A program made the translations under genes and the position numbers. Of a DNA stretch of 61,076 bases, positions 28,610 through 38,605 are shown in pieces (the first letter of the stretch is position 1; the number at the start of each line of letters is the position of its first letter). The stretch is from NCBI GenBank assembly GCA_913057895.1, contig CAJXOH010000007.1, positions 1-61,076 on the forward strand, written 5' to 3'. The notes beneath the pieces are model-generated. The model worked only from the letters and a program-made list of their open reading frames with translations. It was not told the origin of the DNA and ran no database searches. Source of the DNA: an uncultured Bacteroidota bacterium (lineage in GTDB: Bacteria; Bacteroidota; Rhodothermia; Balneolales; Balneolaceae).

Positions 28610-29434
28610 CTAGGATGAACCATCCATGGTTGGACTGAAAAGAACCTCTTCGGGGATATAGGTTTCTAAAATCTTTCGGATTTCTTCGTGAATGATGGGG
28701 TTTCCAGCCACGACCTTATTGGAAAATAACCACTGCTCACCCCCCGCCCAGTTTGTAACAATACCCCCTGCTTCCTGAACGATAAGTCCTGCGGCACCTA
28801 CATCCCACGCTTGTAGACCAAATTCATAGAAGCCATCAAAACGACCCGCAGCAACAGCACACAAGTCATACGTTGCTGCACCAGGCCTTCGAACAGATCG
28901 CGCATGTTCTAGAAAATGCTTGAAAACACTTAAATAAGGCTCAGAACTCCTAAATTCATGATATGGAAAGCCTGTGGCAATAAGAGATTGACTAAGATCC
29001 GTGGTCTTTGATACTTGAATTTTGATACCGTTGCATGTGGCACCCTTCCCTTTTTCTGCCACAAAGCACTCATCAGACATCACATCATACACAACCCCAA
29101 GTTGTGGAACCCCATCGATCCAAAATCCTATCGACACGCAAAAAATTGGGAAGCCATGCGCAAAATTGGTCGTCCCATCGATTGGGTCAATAATCCACCA
29201 TCTTCCTTCGGCTACACTCGATGCATGATGCCCTTCTTCGGCAAGGATTTGATCTGTCGGAAATGACTCCTTGATGATTGAGATAATGGTCTTCTCCGAA
29301 GCAACATCTGCATTGGTGACCAAATCTCTTGGACCCTTAAAATTTGTTTGAAGTGAAGCCCGTTGATGATGAAAAGATAGAATTACATCTGCTGCTTCCT
29401 TTGCTGCATTCACAGCACAATCACGTTCAGTCAT
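28610..29434 (-). CDS. Inositol monophosphatase family protein
   Basis: A 274-residue Mg-dependent phosphatase of the IMPase/SuhB/CysQ fold. Metal-binding motifs are complete: the Glu in LAEEGHH, WWIIDPIDGTTNFAHGFP (DPIDGT), and AWDVGAAGLIVQEAGG near the C terminus. Substrates in this family include inositol phosphates, PAP and histidinol phosphate; the sequence does not decide among them, though the canonical WxIDPIDGTxNF favours inositol-1-monophosphatase. Its start is three bases after the dnaG stop, so it is probably cotranscribed with dnaG. Confidence 0.92.
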   Translation of the reverse strand: MTERDCAVNAAKEAADVILSFHHQRASLQTNFKGPRDLVTNADVASEKTIISIIKESFPTDQILAEEGHHASSVAEGRWWIIDPIDGTTNFAHGFPIFCVSIGFWIDGVPQLGVVYDVMSDECFVAEKGKGATCNGIKIQVSKTTDLSQSLIATGFPYHEFRSSEPYLSVFKHFLEHARSVRRPGAATYDLCAVAAGRFDGFYEFGLQAWDVGAAGLIVQEAGGIVTNWAGGEQWLFSNKVVAGNPIIHEEIRKILETYIPEEVLFSPTMDGSS

Positions 29435-29437
29435 GGA

Positions 29438-31486
29438 TCACGAACTTGTCTTTGGTCTTGCTTTTGGTGTGTACGAAAAACCTTCTTTACGCTTTTGCTC
29501 AGGATCATATCCCTCTGGATTTTCAAAACAATGTTCTGCTGCAGTAGATTGCAATGTGTTGAGTTGTTTCTGAGCCTCTTTCATCATGCTTACAAGCTCT
29601 TCACGCCGTTCAGATGGAGTAGCTTCATTCGATAATTCTGTTGTTATCGATGTCTTTAATCGCTGGAGATAGTGTGTAACCAGAACTTTCATGGTAGATT
29701 TTGCCTCCATCACTTCATCCACTTGATCAAATGGGTTCTCTTTCATTCTCTGCGTCATTCGAGCACCAGGAGTATGTTTTTCCATGAAAATCGTGGCAAG
29801 TAACTCAGGTGTTGGAGAAGGAAATGATTGGAAGGTTTGAACATCAATGGGATCATTATTGGATACCCGCGTGATCAATAGATCATAAAATTCACGGTAT
29901 TGAGCATCTTCCAAAAACGAGGGATACACATACTGATGAATATATTTGACCATCCAAGCACCATATTCTAGGCATAGTTTCACCAATCTTCGCTCATACT
30001 CAGGACGACGCGATGTTAACGTAGGTGCCTCCGTGGATTGTGTATTTGGGTAACCAGACAGTTCAACCTCTTCAGGAATTGGAGGTGTATCATCTCTTGT
30101 CGTTGTAGGCTGCGGAGGGCGTTCTGTGGATTCTGGACGTGTTCGACGAAGTTTCTCACGCTGTTTTCGCTTCGCAACGGACGCATCCACCGCTGCATGC
30201 AGTTCTCGGTCTGAACCACCTCTGAATGTATGGGTGAGCTGATGTAACTGTTGTGTAGCAACTTGGCGAGCCATCGAATCTGGGATTACAGAAATCAACT
30301 CCACCAATTCCTCCATCACATGAACACGTTCGTGCATCGATGACAAACGATTTGACTCTTCCGCCAAGCGAAGTAGATACGTGAGATAATCTTCTGTATG
30401 CTGTCTTTTGTATGCAACAAATCCCTCCTGACCCTGTTGCTTCACAAATGAATCTGGATCTTCACCCTCAGGGAGTTGAAGGGTTTCAGGCTCTAAACCC
30501 ATTTCTAAGGCAAGTTCGATTCCCCTCACCATTGCTTTTTGCCCAGCTGCATCTGCATCATAGATCATCAATAGTCGAGTAGCATATCGCTTGAGACTTT
30601 CAAGTTGATCTCTCGTTAAGGCAGTTCCACTATTAGCAACGACATTTTTGATTCCATGCTGGGCAAGCGACATCACATCAGTATACCCTTCAACCAATAA
30701 TGTCTGTTTTTCTTGACGAATCACAGGCTTTGCTAGATGAATTCCATAGAGTACTTTGGATTTATTGTATACATCCGTTTGGGCGCTATTCACATACTTG
30801 GGACCTTTTTTTTCATCAAAGGTTCTTCCAGCAAATCCAATAATCCTAGCTGACGTATTTAGGATTGGAAACATCAAACGATCCCTAAATGAATCATAGA
30901 AGCCCTCACCCTTTGTACGTGGTTTGACTAAATCGACATCTAGCAAAATAGATTCGTCCATTCCCTCTTGTAATGCAGCTTCAAGCAACGATTGACCACT
31001 TGGAGGAGCATAGCCAAGTCCGAATGCACGAATCGTTTCAACAGTGAACCCTCGATCTTGTAAATAAAGGCGTGCCTTTTCAGCTTCGTCATGATGTTTG
31101 AGTTGGTGATAATACCAATTGCCAGCAAACCTCAATGCCTCATACAGCTTTTCAAATCGAGTGGCACGTTCAGCTTGCTCAGGGGTTTCTTCTTCTTGGG
31201 GTAAATCAATATTGTACCTTTCTGCCAACGAACGCACTGCTTCCATGAAGCTCACATGCTCGGTCTTCATGACAAAGCTAAATGCATCACCACCCTCTCC
31301 ACAACCGAAGCATTTGAAGATGTTTAGGGAAGGATTTACATGAAACGAGGGGCTTTTTTCATTATGAAAAGGACAGAGCCCTGTAAATCCTTGGCCTGAT
31401 TTTTTCAGCGAAACTACATCGCTAACAACATCCACTATATCTGCAGCTTGCCGTATTTCATCAAGTTTGTGGTCAGGGATTCTCAT
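29438..31486 (-). CDS. dnaG: DNA primase
   Basis: I take the ATG at 31486 (MRIPDHKLDEIRQAADIVDV), the family-standard N terminus, giving 682 residues; another ATG at 31543 would add 19 residues. The CHC2 zinc finger is LCPFHNEKSPSFHVNP followed by KCFGCGEGGD. The TOPRIM core is in LLVEGYTDVMSLAQHG and LLMIYDADAAGQKA. A Pro/Thr-rich linker (about 455-500) separates the polymerase core from the C-terminal helicase-binding part, which includes MKVLVTHYLQRLKTS. DnaG lays RNA primers on the lagging strand. It is divergent from sucD and precedes the phosphatase gene. Confidence 0.95.
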   Translation of the reverse strand: MRIPDHKLDEIRQAADIVDVVSDVVSLKKSGQGFTGLCPFHNEKSPSFHVNPSLNIFKCFGCGEGGDAFSFVMKTEHVSFMEAVRSLAERYNIDLPQEEETPEQAERATRFEKLYEALRFAGNWYYHQLKHHDEAEKARLYLQDRGFTVETIRAFGLGYAPPSGQSLLEAALQEGMDESILLDVDLVKPRTKGEGFYDSFRDRLMFPILNTSARIIGFAGRTFDEKKGPKYVNSAQTDVYNKSKVLYGIHLAKPVIRQEKQTLLVEGYTDVMSLAQHGIKNVVANSGTALTRDQLESLKRYATRLLMIYDADAAGQKAMVRGIELALEMGLEPETLQLPEGEDPDSFVKQQGQEGFVAYKRQHTEDYLTYLLRLAEESNRLSSMHERVHVMEELVELISVIPDSMARQVATQQLHQLTHTFRGGSDRELHAAVDASVAKRKQREKLRRTRPESTERPPQPTTTRDDTPPIPEEVELSGYPNTQSTEAPTLTSRRPEYERRLVKLCLEYGAWMVKYIHQYVYPSFLEDAQYREFYDLLITRVSNNDPIDVQTFQSFPSPTPELLATIFMEKHTPGARMTQRMKENPFDQVDEVMEAKSTMKVLVTHYLQRLKTSITTELSNEATPSERREELVSMMKEAQKQLNTLQSTAAEHCFENPEGYDPEQKRKEGFSYTPKARPKTSS

Positions 31487-31591
31487 GAATGGAAGGTACA
31501 AGATATTCTCATTCTGGCGTAGAGTGTTTGATGGTTGAGCCATGCCGTCGTATCTTCATCAAACTTTTTATTCTAATCTACTTTTTTTCAC

Positions 31592-32461
31592 ATGAGCGTA
31601 CTTGTTGATCGTCACACTCGTCTTGTTGTCCAAGGTTTTACTGGTAGCGAGGGTTCTTTCCATGCTTCACAAATGATTGAGTATGGCACAAATGTTATTG
31701 GTGGGGTCACACCGGGCAAAGGTGGACAAACACATCTAGACCGACCTGTGTTTAATACGGTTGCAGAGGCAGTCGCTCAAGAGGAAGCCAACACAAGTAT
31801 CATTTTTGTCCCCCCTGCGTTTGCAGGTGATGCGATCATTGAAGCGGCACAGGCTGGCATTCAATTAATCATCTGTATTACAGAAGGGATTCCGGTGAAG
31901 GATATGGTTATCGCCAAGTCTGTTGTGGATCGCCATGGAGCAAGACTGATTGGCCCTAATTGCCCTGGCGTGATCACTCCGGGACAAGCAAAAGTTGGTA
32001 TTATGCCAGGAATGATCTTTACAGAGGGATCTGTAGGGCTCATCTCAAGAAGTGGAACGTTGACGTACGAGGCTGTTGACCAACTCACGAAAGCTGGACT
32101 TGGGCAATCTACGGCAATTGGAATTGGTGGAGATCCAGTGATTGGCACGACTCATACCGATGCAGCAAAGTTATTAATGGAAGACCCAGACACTAGTGCT
32201 ATTGTCTTGATTGGTGAAATTGGAGGAAGCGCAGAAGAGGAAGCCGCCGCTTACATCAAGGAGCATGGGACTAAACCAGTCGTTGCATTCATTGCGGGAT
32301 CAACCGCTCCTCCAGGTCGACGTATGGGTCATGCGGGAGCGATTATTTCTGGAGGACAGGGTACAGCACAAGACAAAAAACGTGCACTTGCAGACGCTGG
32401 AATTACTGTGGTTGAGAGTCCTGCTGATATTGGTGCTACAGTAGCCTCTTTACTCTCTTAA
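31592..32461 (+). CDS. sucD: Succinyl-CoA ligase, alpha subunit
   Basis: A 289-residue alpha subunit of normal length. The CoA-binding Rossmann domain begins [20 protein letters not shown], with [20 protein letters not shown] in the middle, and the phosphohistidine is in [18 protein letters not shown]. It makes ATP or GTP from succinyl-CoA in the TCA cycle together with SucC. sucC is not adjacent on either side, unlike the usual sucCD operon. It is divergent from dnaG and converges on glgC with 46 bases between, where I find only a weak hairpin (GTTG AGGG CAAC). Confidence 0.95.
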   Translation: MSVLVDRHTRLVVQGFTGSEGSFHASQMIEYGTNVIGGVTPGKGGQTHLDRPVFNTVAEAVAQEEANTSIIFVPPAFAGDAIIEAAQAGIQLIICITEGIPVKDMVIAKSVVDRHGARLIGPNCPGVITPGQAKVGIMPGMIFTEGSVGLISRSGTLTYEAVDQLTKAGLGQSTAIGIGGDPVIGTTHTDAAKLLMEDPDTSAIVLIGEIGGSAEEEAAAYIKEHGTKPVVAFIAGSTAPPGRRMGHAGAIISGGQGTAQDKKRALADAGITVVESPADIGATVASLLS

Positions 32462-32507
32462 GGCTCGTTTAGTTACCGAAGAATACGTTGAGGGCAACAA
32501 CCTAGTC

Positions 32508-33782
32508 TCACCCGATGGTTGTTCCGTCCTCAATCGACTGCCCTTTGACAACAATCACGATACCATCCACGACGTGGTAAGACCCATAGTCACCATCTTT
32601 GAGTGAATGACTGCCCTTTATTGAGACATGGTGCCCTATTCGTGCATTCTTATCTATAATAGCATTCGAAATCACGCAGTGTTCTCCAATTCCAAGGGCT
32701 GGTCGGTCAGGATGATCATGACTAAGCTCCTCAATGGTGTTAAAGGCATCACTTCCCATGATGATTGTATTCTCAACGATGGTCCCTTTCCCGATTCTTG
32801 TTCGTATCCCAACAACGGATCTTTTAATCGATTCTGCCTCAATAATACACCCTTCTGAGACGACACTTTGATCAATAGAAGTGCCAGAAACCTTTGATGC
32901 GGGCAAAAGTCTCGCACGTGTGTATATCGGGTTTCGGTTATCGTATAAATTGAATTTTGGTACAGCGTCACTTAATTCAAGATTGGCTTCATAGAACGAT
33001 CGTATCGTCCCGATATCTGTCCAATATCCAGTGAATTCATACGAATAAACACCGTAATTACCTTCTAATGCCTTAGGAATGATTTCTTTCCCAAAATCGG
33101 TCGCACTGGCGTAGGCATTCATCAACTCCATAAGCCTGTCTCGGTTAAAGACATAAATCCCCATGGATGCAAGGTATTCTTTTCCTTCGCGTGCAAGAGT
33201 GTCATCTACAGGACTCTTCCACGACTCCAGTTGATCTAAAGATGGTTTTTCAATAAAAGAATCAATTCGACGTTGATTGTCTTTTTTCATGATGCCAAAT
33301 CCTGTGGCATCCTCTTTGGAAACTGGAATGGTCGCAATGGTCACATCTGCCCCTGTCTCTTTGTGCTGATTGAGAAGGTGTCTAAAATCCATCTGATATA
33401 ATTGATCCCCTGACAAGATGAGGACCTGCTCATAGTCATGATTTTCTAAATGATGGATCGATTGGCGCACCGCATCTGCCGTCCCTTGAAACCAGTCTGT
33501 ACTGCCAATGGTTTGCTCAGCTGCGAGAATATCGACAAATCCACTACTGAATGAATCAAAGTTGTACGTATTCTTAATGTGACGATTCAGTGAAGCAGAG
33601 TTAAACTGAGTCAAAACAAAAATCTTGCGTATATCGGAATTGATACAATTGGAGATTGGAATGTCAACCAAGCGATATTTGCCTGCAATTGGAACCGCTG
33701 GTTTTGACCGATGCCCTGTAAGTGGGTGAAGTCGGGTACCTCTTCCCCCACCTAAAATGACCGCTAGTGTTGGATGTTTCAT
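32508..33782 (-). CDS. glgC: Glucose-1-phosphate adenylyltransferase
   Basis: A 424-residue ADP-glucose pyrophosphorylase, the committed step of glycogen synthesis. The nucleotide-binding N terminus is AVILGGGRGTRLHPLTGHR followed by SKPAVPIAGKYRLVDIPISN. The glucose-1-phosphate site is seen in DSFIEKPSL, and the C-terminal half has left-handed beta-helix repeats (VSEGCIIEAESIKRSVVGI, IGEHCVISNAIIDKNARIG). It starts four bases after glgA, so the two are one operon. Plant/bacterial type regulation by fructose-1,6-bisphosphate cannot be judged from sequence. Confidence 0.96.
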   Translation of the reverse strand: MKHPTLAVILGGGRGTRLHPLTGHRSKPAVPIAGKYRLVDIPISNCINSDIRKIFVLTQFNSASLNRHIKNTYNFDSFSSGFVDILAAEQTIGSTDWFQGTADAVRQSIHHLENHDYEQVLILSGDQLYQMDFRHLLNQHKETGADVTIATIPVSKEDATGFGIMKKDNQRRIDSFIEKPSLDQLESWKSPVDDTLAREGKEYLASMGIYVFNRDRLMELMNAYASATDFGKEIIPKALEGNYGVYSYEFTGYWTDIGTIRSFYEANLELSDAVPKFNLYDNRNPIYTRARLLPASKVSGTSIDQSVVSEGCIIEAESIKRSVVGIRTRIGKGTIVENTIIMGSDAFNTIEELSHDHPDRPALGIGEHCVISNAIIDKNARIGHHVSIKGSHSLKDGDYGSYHVVDGIVIVVKGQSIEDGTTIG

Positions 33783-33786
33783 CGTT

Positions 33787-35328
33787 TCAGGAGCCTATTC
33801 GTTTCTCTTGTATACGTTCATAGACCTTTTGCGTGGTTGCAGCAGATCGGGCCCATGAAAAGTCAACTTGATGATTTGCCTTCATCCATGCCAAACGACG
33901 CTCTTCTTGAGTCCAAAAGTCTGAAGCACGATGAATTGTCTTTATGACATTTTGTACAGAATAATCATCAATTACAAATCCAAACCCATGTGGATTTTGA
34001 TATGATTCTACAGATGAATGTGATGTTTTTGCTTGTTTTACGGGCAAACCGTCTGGAATTGGAAGCACGGTGTCTTTTAAGCCTCCAACGTGTGAAACCA
34101 TAGGAATAGACCCATATGCCATTGCATACATCTGATTAAGCCCACATGGCTCAACCCTGGAGGGCATTAATAAAAAGTCTGAGCCTGCATACATGAGATG
34201 TGCAAGACCTTCATTGTATTCCAAACGTGTATCTATGAATGTTGGGTTTGTCTCCGTGTTCAGCGCGGTGAGTTGATGCTGTATTTCAGGGCTTCCGGTA
34301 CCTAAAAGGATAAAATTGACTGGAACACCTTCACCCCTAAGTGTATGGATTACAGATGGAAGAATATCAGCTCCCTTCTCCCAGACTAAGCGACCAATAA
34401 AAGCGAAAATCGGAAGAGATGGATCTATGGTAAAGTATTGGCTTAAGGCTTCGCGATTCAACGCCTTTGAGCGCTTCAATGAATCTTTCCTCCCAAATTT
34501 GAGGGGTGCTTGAAGATGTGGGTCAGCCGTTGGATCCCACACTTTTCGGTCAATACCGTTAAGTATTCCTGTGATTTTGTCCTGTTCCATCATCATCAAG
34601 CCTTCTAAACCATTCGAAGACTGCTTCAATTCATCCACATACGACGGGGATACTGTCGTTACATGCCATGCACACTTGATGCCACAAGCTAGTGGGTTAA
34701 GAGAATTGTCCCATTCGAGAAGTCCTTGTTTGGATGGATCAAATGCAGGTAATAAAGAAACCTTTGACAAATCTGTCGATCCATGATATTGACCATTATG
34801 TAATGTTAAAACCGTGGGAATCCCTTTAAAGTGATCGAAATCGCCACAGTGCTCAATCATGAAAGGAATGAGAGCTGTATGGTGATCATGGCAATGGATT
34901 ATTTGGGTATCACTAGATAGGTCTTCTCTCTCATTGTAAGAGTGGATTGCATGTAATGCAGCAAGTTGAAACACAAGAGTGCGCTGAAACTCATCCCAGT
35001 ACCCATGACCACTTTCAGGATCAATGTAGATTCCTTTCCTATCTGTCCATGTCGAAACTTTGATCGCAAAGAATGAGGCTCCTCCTTTCTTGGGTTGATC
35101 TAGAGTAAATATTTCAGCAGAAAGAGTCCCAAAAGCAGATGGGAAAGAAAAGCCCCATGCTTGAGTTAAATGAGCTTCATTGAGTGAGGGAATATCATAG
35201 AACGGAATCCAGACGGTTGATGGACTCCCAATTTCAGCCAATGCATTTGGCAGGGAGCCAACTACATCCCCTAAACCGCCGGCTTTTGCAAATGGATACG
35301 CTTCTGCTGCAATATGATGGATCATCAT
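33787..35328 (-). CDS. glgA: Glycogen synthase (GT5)
   Basis: A 513-residue ADP-glucose-dependent glycogen synthase. The acceptor/ADP motif near the N terminus is AKAGGLGDVVGSLP (the KxGGLGDV signature). The C-terminal GT-B domain has FIGRLVWEKGADIL and SRVEPCGLNQMYAMAYGSIP with the catalytic Glu. Two adjacent ATGs (35328, 35325) are equivalent starts. It forms an operon with glgC, four bases downstream. A sigma-70-like promoter candidate lies just upstream. Confidence 0.95.
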   Translation of the reverse strand: MMIHHIAAEAYPFAKAGGLGDVVGSLPNALAEIGSPSTVWIPFYDIPSLNEAHLTQAWGFSFPSAFGTLSAEIFTLDQPKKGGASFFAIKVSTWTDRKGIYIDPESGHGYWDEFQRTLVFQLAALHAIHSYNEREDLSSDTQIIHCHDHHTALIPFMIEHCGDFDHFKGIPTVLTLHNGQYHGSTDLSKVSLLPAFDPSKQGLLEWDNSLNPLACGIKCAWHVTTVSPSYVDELKQSSNGLEGLMMMEQDKITGILNGIDRKVWDPTADPHLQAPLKFGRKDSLKRSKALNREALSQYFTIDPSLPIFAFIGRLVWEKGADILPSVIHTLRGEGVPVNFILLGTGSPEIQHQLTALNTETNPTFIDTRLEYNEGLAHLMYAGSDFLLMPSRVEPCGLNQMYAMAYGSIPMVSHVGGLKDTVLPIPDGLPVKQAKTSHSSVESYQNPHGFGFVIDDYSVQNVIKTIHRASDFWTQEERRLAWMKANHQVDFSWARSAATTQKVYERIQEKRIGS

Positions 35329-35349
35329 GGAACTTTGGGTTTCTGAGTT

Positions 35350-35377
35350 CGTATAATGCTCAATGTGCGAATGTCAA
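35350..35377 (-). promoter_or_regulatory. Candidate promoter for glgA-glgC
   Basis: On the minus strand TTGACA (35377-35372) and TATACG (35355-35350) are separated by 16 bases, about 20 bases before the glgA ATG. This is a sigma-70-like match; the Bacteroidota consensus (TAnnTTTG) is not found here. The same stretch holds TATAAT on the plus strand at 35352-35357 in front of the divergent ABC gene, so the region may serve both. Promoter calls without transcript data are weak. Confidence 0.35.
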
Positions 35378-35411
35378 TCCGTACAATAAACTTGAATCAA
35401 AATACCCAATT

Positions 35412-36323
35412 ATGATCGATGTATCCCACTTGTGGAAATCATTCGGAGACAAAACTGCGGTACATGACGCATCATTCAAAGCAGAACCTGGGCGTATTTT
35501 TGGGCTTTTAGGGCCGAATGGTGCAGGCAAAACGACAACGATTCGGATGATTAATGACATATTGACGCCTGATGAAGGTGAGGTTCGAATTAAGAATGTG
35601 ATCGCAGGACCACAGACACAAAAGTGGATTGGATACATGCCAGAAGAACGTGGTTTGTATAAAAAAATGAAGGTTGGCGAGCAGCTCCTTTATTTTGCCA
35701 AGCTCAAAGGATTGTCTACCTCAGAGGGCAAAAAAGTGATCTTGCATTGGCTTGAACGATTTGAAGCAAGTGATTGGATTAAGCAGGAAGTTGGTGAGTT
35801 ATCCAAAGGGATGTCTCAGAAGATTCAGTTCATTGCAACGATATTGCACGACCCAGACATCGCTATTTTTGATGAGCCGTTTAGCGGACTAGATCCGATC
35901 AATAGTGAACTTTTGAAAACCGTCATCTTAGAGTTGAAAGCTCAAGGCAAAACCATCTTATTCTCTACACACCGAATGGAACAAGTAGAGCAAATGTGTG
36001 ATGATATTGCACTGTTTAATGAAGGACAGGTGGTTCTTACAGGGAATCTAGCAGAGATAAAATCTTCCTTTGGAGAGAATACTGTTCTATTGGAATTCGA
36101 AGGAGATGGAGGTTTCATCGATTCATTAGAGAACGTGCGAATCAACAACCGTTCTAATCGCTTTGCGGAAATACGACTCTTGGAAGGGCAAACGGCTTCG
36201 GATATACTGAAAAAAGCAATTGAGCACGTTGAAGTAAAAAAGTTTGAGCAAGTGGAGCCATCATTAACTGAAATCTTCATTTCAACCGTACAGTCAACCA
36301 AAGGAATGGGGAGTGCCGCATGA
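35412..36323 (+). CDS. ABC transporter ATP-binding protein, NatA-like
   Basis: The ATG at 35412 (MIDVSHLWKSFGDKTAV) gives a 303-residue ATPase; the frame stays open upstream only because it runs antisense to glgA. Walker A is GLLGPNGAGKTTT, the signature is ELSKGMSQKIQFIATI, and Walker B is IAIFDEPFSGLDP, followed by the H-loop His in FSTHRMEQ. The C-terminal 80 residues are a DUF4162-like domain common to NatA-type ATPases. The stop overlaps the permease start by four bases. NatAB-type systems export sodium, drugs or unknown solutes. Confidence 0.94.
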   Translation: MIDVSHLWKSFGDKTAVHDASFKAEPGRIFGLLGPNGAGKTTTIRMINDILTPDEGEVRIKNVIAGPQTQKWIGYMPEERGLYKKMKVGEQLLYFAKLKGLSTSEGKKVILHWLERFEASDWIKQEVGELSKGMSQKIQFIATILHDPDIAIFDEPFSGLDPINSELLKTVILELKAQGKTILFSTHRMEQVEQMCDDIALFNEGQVVLTGNLAEIKSSFGENTVLLEFEGDGGFIDSLENVRINNRSNRFAEIRLLEGQTASDILKKAIEHVEVKKFEQVEPSLTEIFISTVQSTKGMGSAA

Positions 36324-37690
36324 ATTTTCAAAAAGTACTTATCGTTTTAGAGAGGGAGTTCTTCTTTCGTGTTAAAACCAAAATGTTTTGGATTTCGACC
36401 CTCCTGGTCCCTTTTGGATTTGCGCTACTGATTGGAGGATCAATCGCCATCCAGTTGTGGCCTCAAGGAAATGAAGAAGTGTTAGCAATCATTGACGAAA
36501 CAGGCGTCTTAAGTGAGCCACTACTAGCCGAAGATGAAGCTCGATATGTCGATTACCAAGGTAAAACTATAGAAGAGGGTAAACAGGACGTTCAATCGGG
36601 TGTCATTGACGGACTTCTAATCCTTCCAGGCTCCATTCTAGAAGGTGAAGGAGAAGCTGAGCTGATCTATAAGGGATCTGGTGGAATTAGTCTCTTAGAG
36701 AGTGTTCGAGGGGATGTTCGAAGTATTGTGAGAGAACAACGATTAGCAAATGCGGCAGTAACAGATGAGGTTCGGGAGTTGTTTGATTCTAGGGTGGGCT
36801 TTACTTCAACGAAACTCAACGAAGAGGGGTTAACTGAAGAGGATAACACTCTCTTTTACTCTGCAATCGGCTTTATTCTTGGCCTCATCATATTTGTTGC
36901 ATTAACAAGTTATGGGACGATTATTCTCAAAGGTGTTGTAGAGGAAAAGACCAATCGAATTATTGAAATCATCGCCTCTTCAATCAAACCTATTGAGCTA
37001 CTTGTTGGAAAAATTCTGGGTATATCGGCTGTTGCTATTGTTCAATTTGCACTTTGGGCCGTTTTATTTACAGGTATTAGTGCTGCTACCACACCCATTG
37101 TTGCATTTGTCATGGCTCAACAAAATGACGGGTCGGAGCAAATCACTTCACGAGTAGATCTTGCTCAAAGCGCAGCGAATGGTGAATCTATAGAGATGAG
37201 TCAAGCCATGGAAGCAGCAACCAATCCAACGGCATCGACTGAGCTCCCCTTTCAAATTCCAGAAATACCCTTGAGTTTAGTTTTGTATTTCTTTCTGTTT
37301 TTCATTCTTGGATATCTACTGTATTCATCACTGTTTGCTGCAATAGGATCAACCACTGATGCCACATCTGATTCGCAACAATTAATGATGCCTGTATTTA
37401 TTCCAATCTTTATGGCGTACATGTTCAATGTTCAGATTATGCAAAACCCAAGTACAACGTTTGCTACAATCGTGTCCATGATACCCTTGTTCACCCCTAT
37501 CAACATGATTACCCGAGTTGCCATCAGTGAGGTTCCATTTTGGCAAATTGGAGTCTCCGTCGTGTTGTTACTTGGGTCGATCTATGGAGTTCTTCTTATA
37601 AGTGCTCGGATCTATCGTATTGGGATCCTTCAGTCAGGAGGCAAGGTTGGATTCAAGGATTTAGCCAAGTGGCTTCGACAATCCAATTAA
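36320..37690 (+). CDS. ABC-2 type permease, NatB-like
   Basis: A 456-residue ABC-2 permease with one N-terminal helix (about 24-46), an extracytoplasmic domain (about 47-180), and five or more C-terminal helices. The motif GVVEEKTNRIIEIIASSI, with KPIELLVGKILGI after it, is diagnostic of NatB/YhaP-type permeases. It pairs with the ATPase upstream through an ATGA overlap. Its stop codon overlaps the last bases of the convergent porD-like gene by four bases, leaving no room for a separate terminator. Confidence 0.93.
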   Translation: MNFQKVLIVLEREFFFRVKTKMFWISTLLVPFGFALLIGGSIAIQLWPQGNEEVLAIIDETGVLSEPLLAEDEARYVDYQGKTIEEGKQDVQSGVIDGLLILPGSILEGEGEAELIYKGSGGISLLESVRGDVRSIVREQRLANAAVTDEVRELFDSRVGFTSTKLNEEGLTEEDNTLFYSAIGFILGLIIFVALTSYGTIILKGVVEEKTNRIIEIIASSIKPIELLVGKILGISAVAIVQFALWAVLFTGISAATTPIVAFVMAQQNDGSEQITSRVDLAQSAANGESIEMSQAMEAATNPTASTELPFQIPEIPLSLVLYFFLFFILGYLLYSSLFAAIGSTTDATSDSQQLMMPVFIPIFMAYMFNVQIMQNPSTTFATIVSMIPLFTPINMITRVAISEVPFWQIGVSVVLLLGSIYGVLLISARIYRIGILQSGGKVGFKDLAKWLRQSN

Positions 37691-38577
37691 GGTTGAAGGA
37701 TTTCGTATTTGCTCGTGTTGGAAGGATCTACTTGTTGCAATAGAATGAGTGCTTCTGTACGAACCTGAGCCTCTGCATCACGGAATATTGAGATGTATTC
37801 TTGAGCTTTGGCAGTAAACCAAACATCAAAAAGGTAGGTACTACTCGCAAGTCGTTTTGCATCTAGAAGCGATTCTAGCGTAGCCAATGCATTCGTGCGG
37901 GCTGCCTCAGGATCCATTGTGAAAATATCGAGAATCTGTCGGTGATGTTCATAATTGACTTGTCGAAGTGGATCATAGGTTGGGTTCAGAATATCAGAAA
38001 CCAACCCATATCGGTTGCGTTGCGAACCAATTTCTCTCCCCCAACCAATCGCCCCTTCTTGTTCTCCTAACTCGCGTATCTGTGCTGCTTTGTTAAAGTA
38101 GTCTGTTCCTCCCATCGGGCTGAATGAATCAAAATCAAACCCAAGAATCATGTAAATGTAGAAGTCAAGGATGGAGGTAAATGTGTCAAATTGAAGGTCA
38201 TCACGAATCAGTGTTTTTCCTCGAGGAAACTCAAATTGCCACCTCTCATCATTTAAGACAACCATTTGTGTCTCCTGCATCGTGTTGTAAATAGGACGGC
38301 GTGATATCACAACGATTTGGCCTCCAAACACAAAGTCATCTGTAGCAGAGGTTAACACGATCTGTATCGTACAGCCAACACGCTCATGCTCCTGGAGTCG
38401 ATACTCCGTCCACGAGGTTTCGTTGATATACTGCTCTAACTGGGGAGCAATCTCAGCCATATAATCAAACGCGTTTTCAGTGACTTGCTCTCGATTAATG
38501 GTCACATCACAAGCCATTTCTTGCGCAAAAGCGGTGTAAGGAAGTGCGGCTAAAAGTATCAGATAAATATGTCGCAT
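37687..38577 (-). CDS. DUF4835 / PorD-type periplasmic protein
   Basis: From the ATG at 38577 the product is 296 residues with a signal peptide ending TAFAQE. The mature start EMACDVTINREQV, then CTIQIVLTSATDDFVFGGQI, RRPIYNTMQETQMVVLNDE and FTSILDFYIYMILGFDFDSF match the DUF4835 family, also named PorD because of its link with the type IX secretion system of Bacteroidota. Its exact role there is not settled; it is periplasmic or outer-membrane associated. No T9SS core gene or C-terminal-domain cargo is visible in the window. Its start codon shares bases with a possible start of the divergent barrel gene. Confidence 0.85.
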   Translation of the reverse strand: MRHIYLILLAALPYTAFAQEMACDVTINREQVTENAFDYMAEIAPQLEQYINETSWTEYRLQEHERVGCTIQIVLTSATDDFVFGGQIVVISRRPIYNTMQETQMVVLNDERWQFEFPRGKTLIRDDLQFDTFTSILDFYIYMILGFDFDSFSPMGGTDYFNKAAQIRELGEQEGAIGWGREIGSQRNRYGLVSDILNPTYDPLRQVNYEHHRQILDIFTMDPEAARTNALATLESLLDAKRLASSTYLFDVWFTAKAQEYISIFRDAEAQVRTEALILLQQVDPSNTSKYEILQP

Positions 38578-38605
38578 GAAGAACAAACGAATTGGTGGGG
38601 TAGAT

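Noticed and set aside
35184..35411. Upstream open extension of the NatA-like ATPase gene
   Set aside because: It runs antisense to the glgA N terminus, has no ATPase-family sequence, and the ATG at 35412 gives the usual family start.
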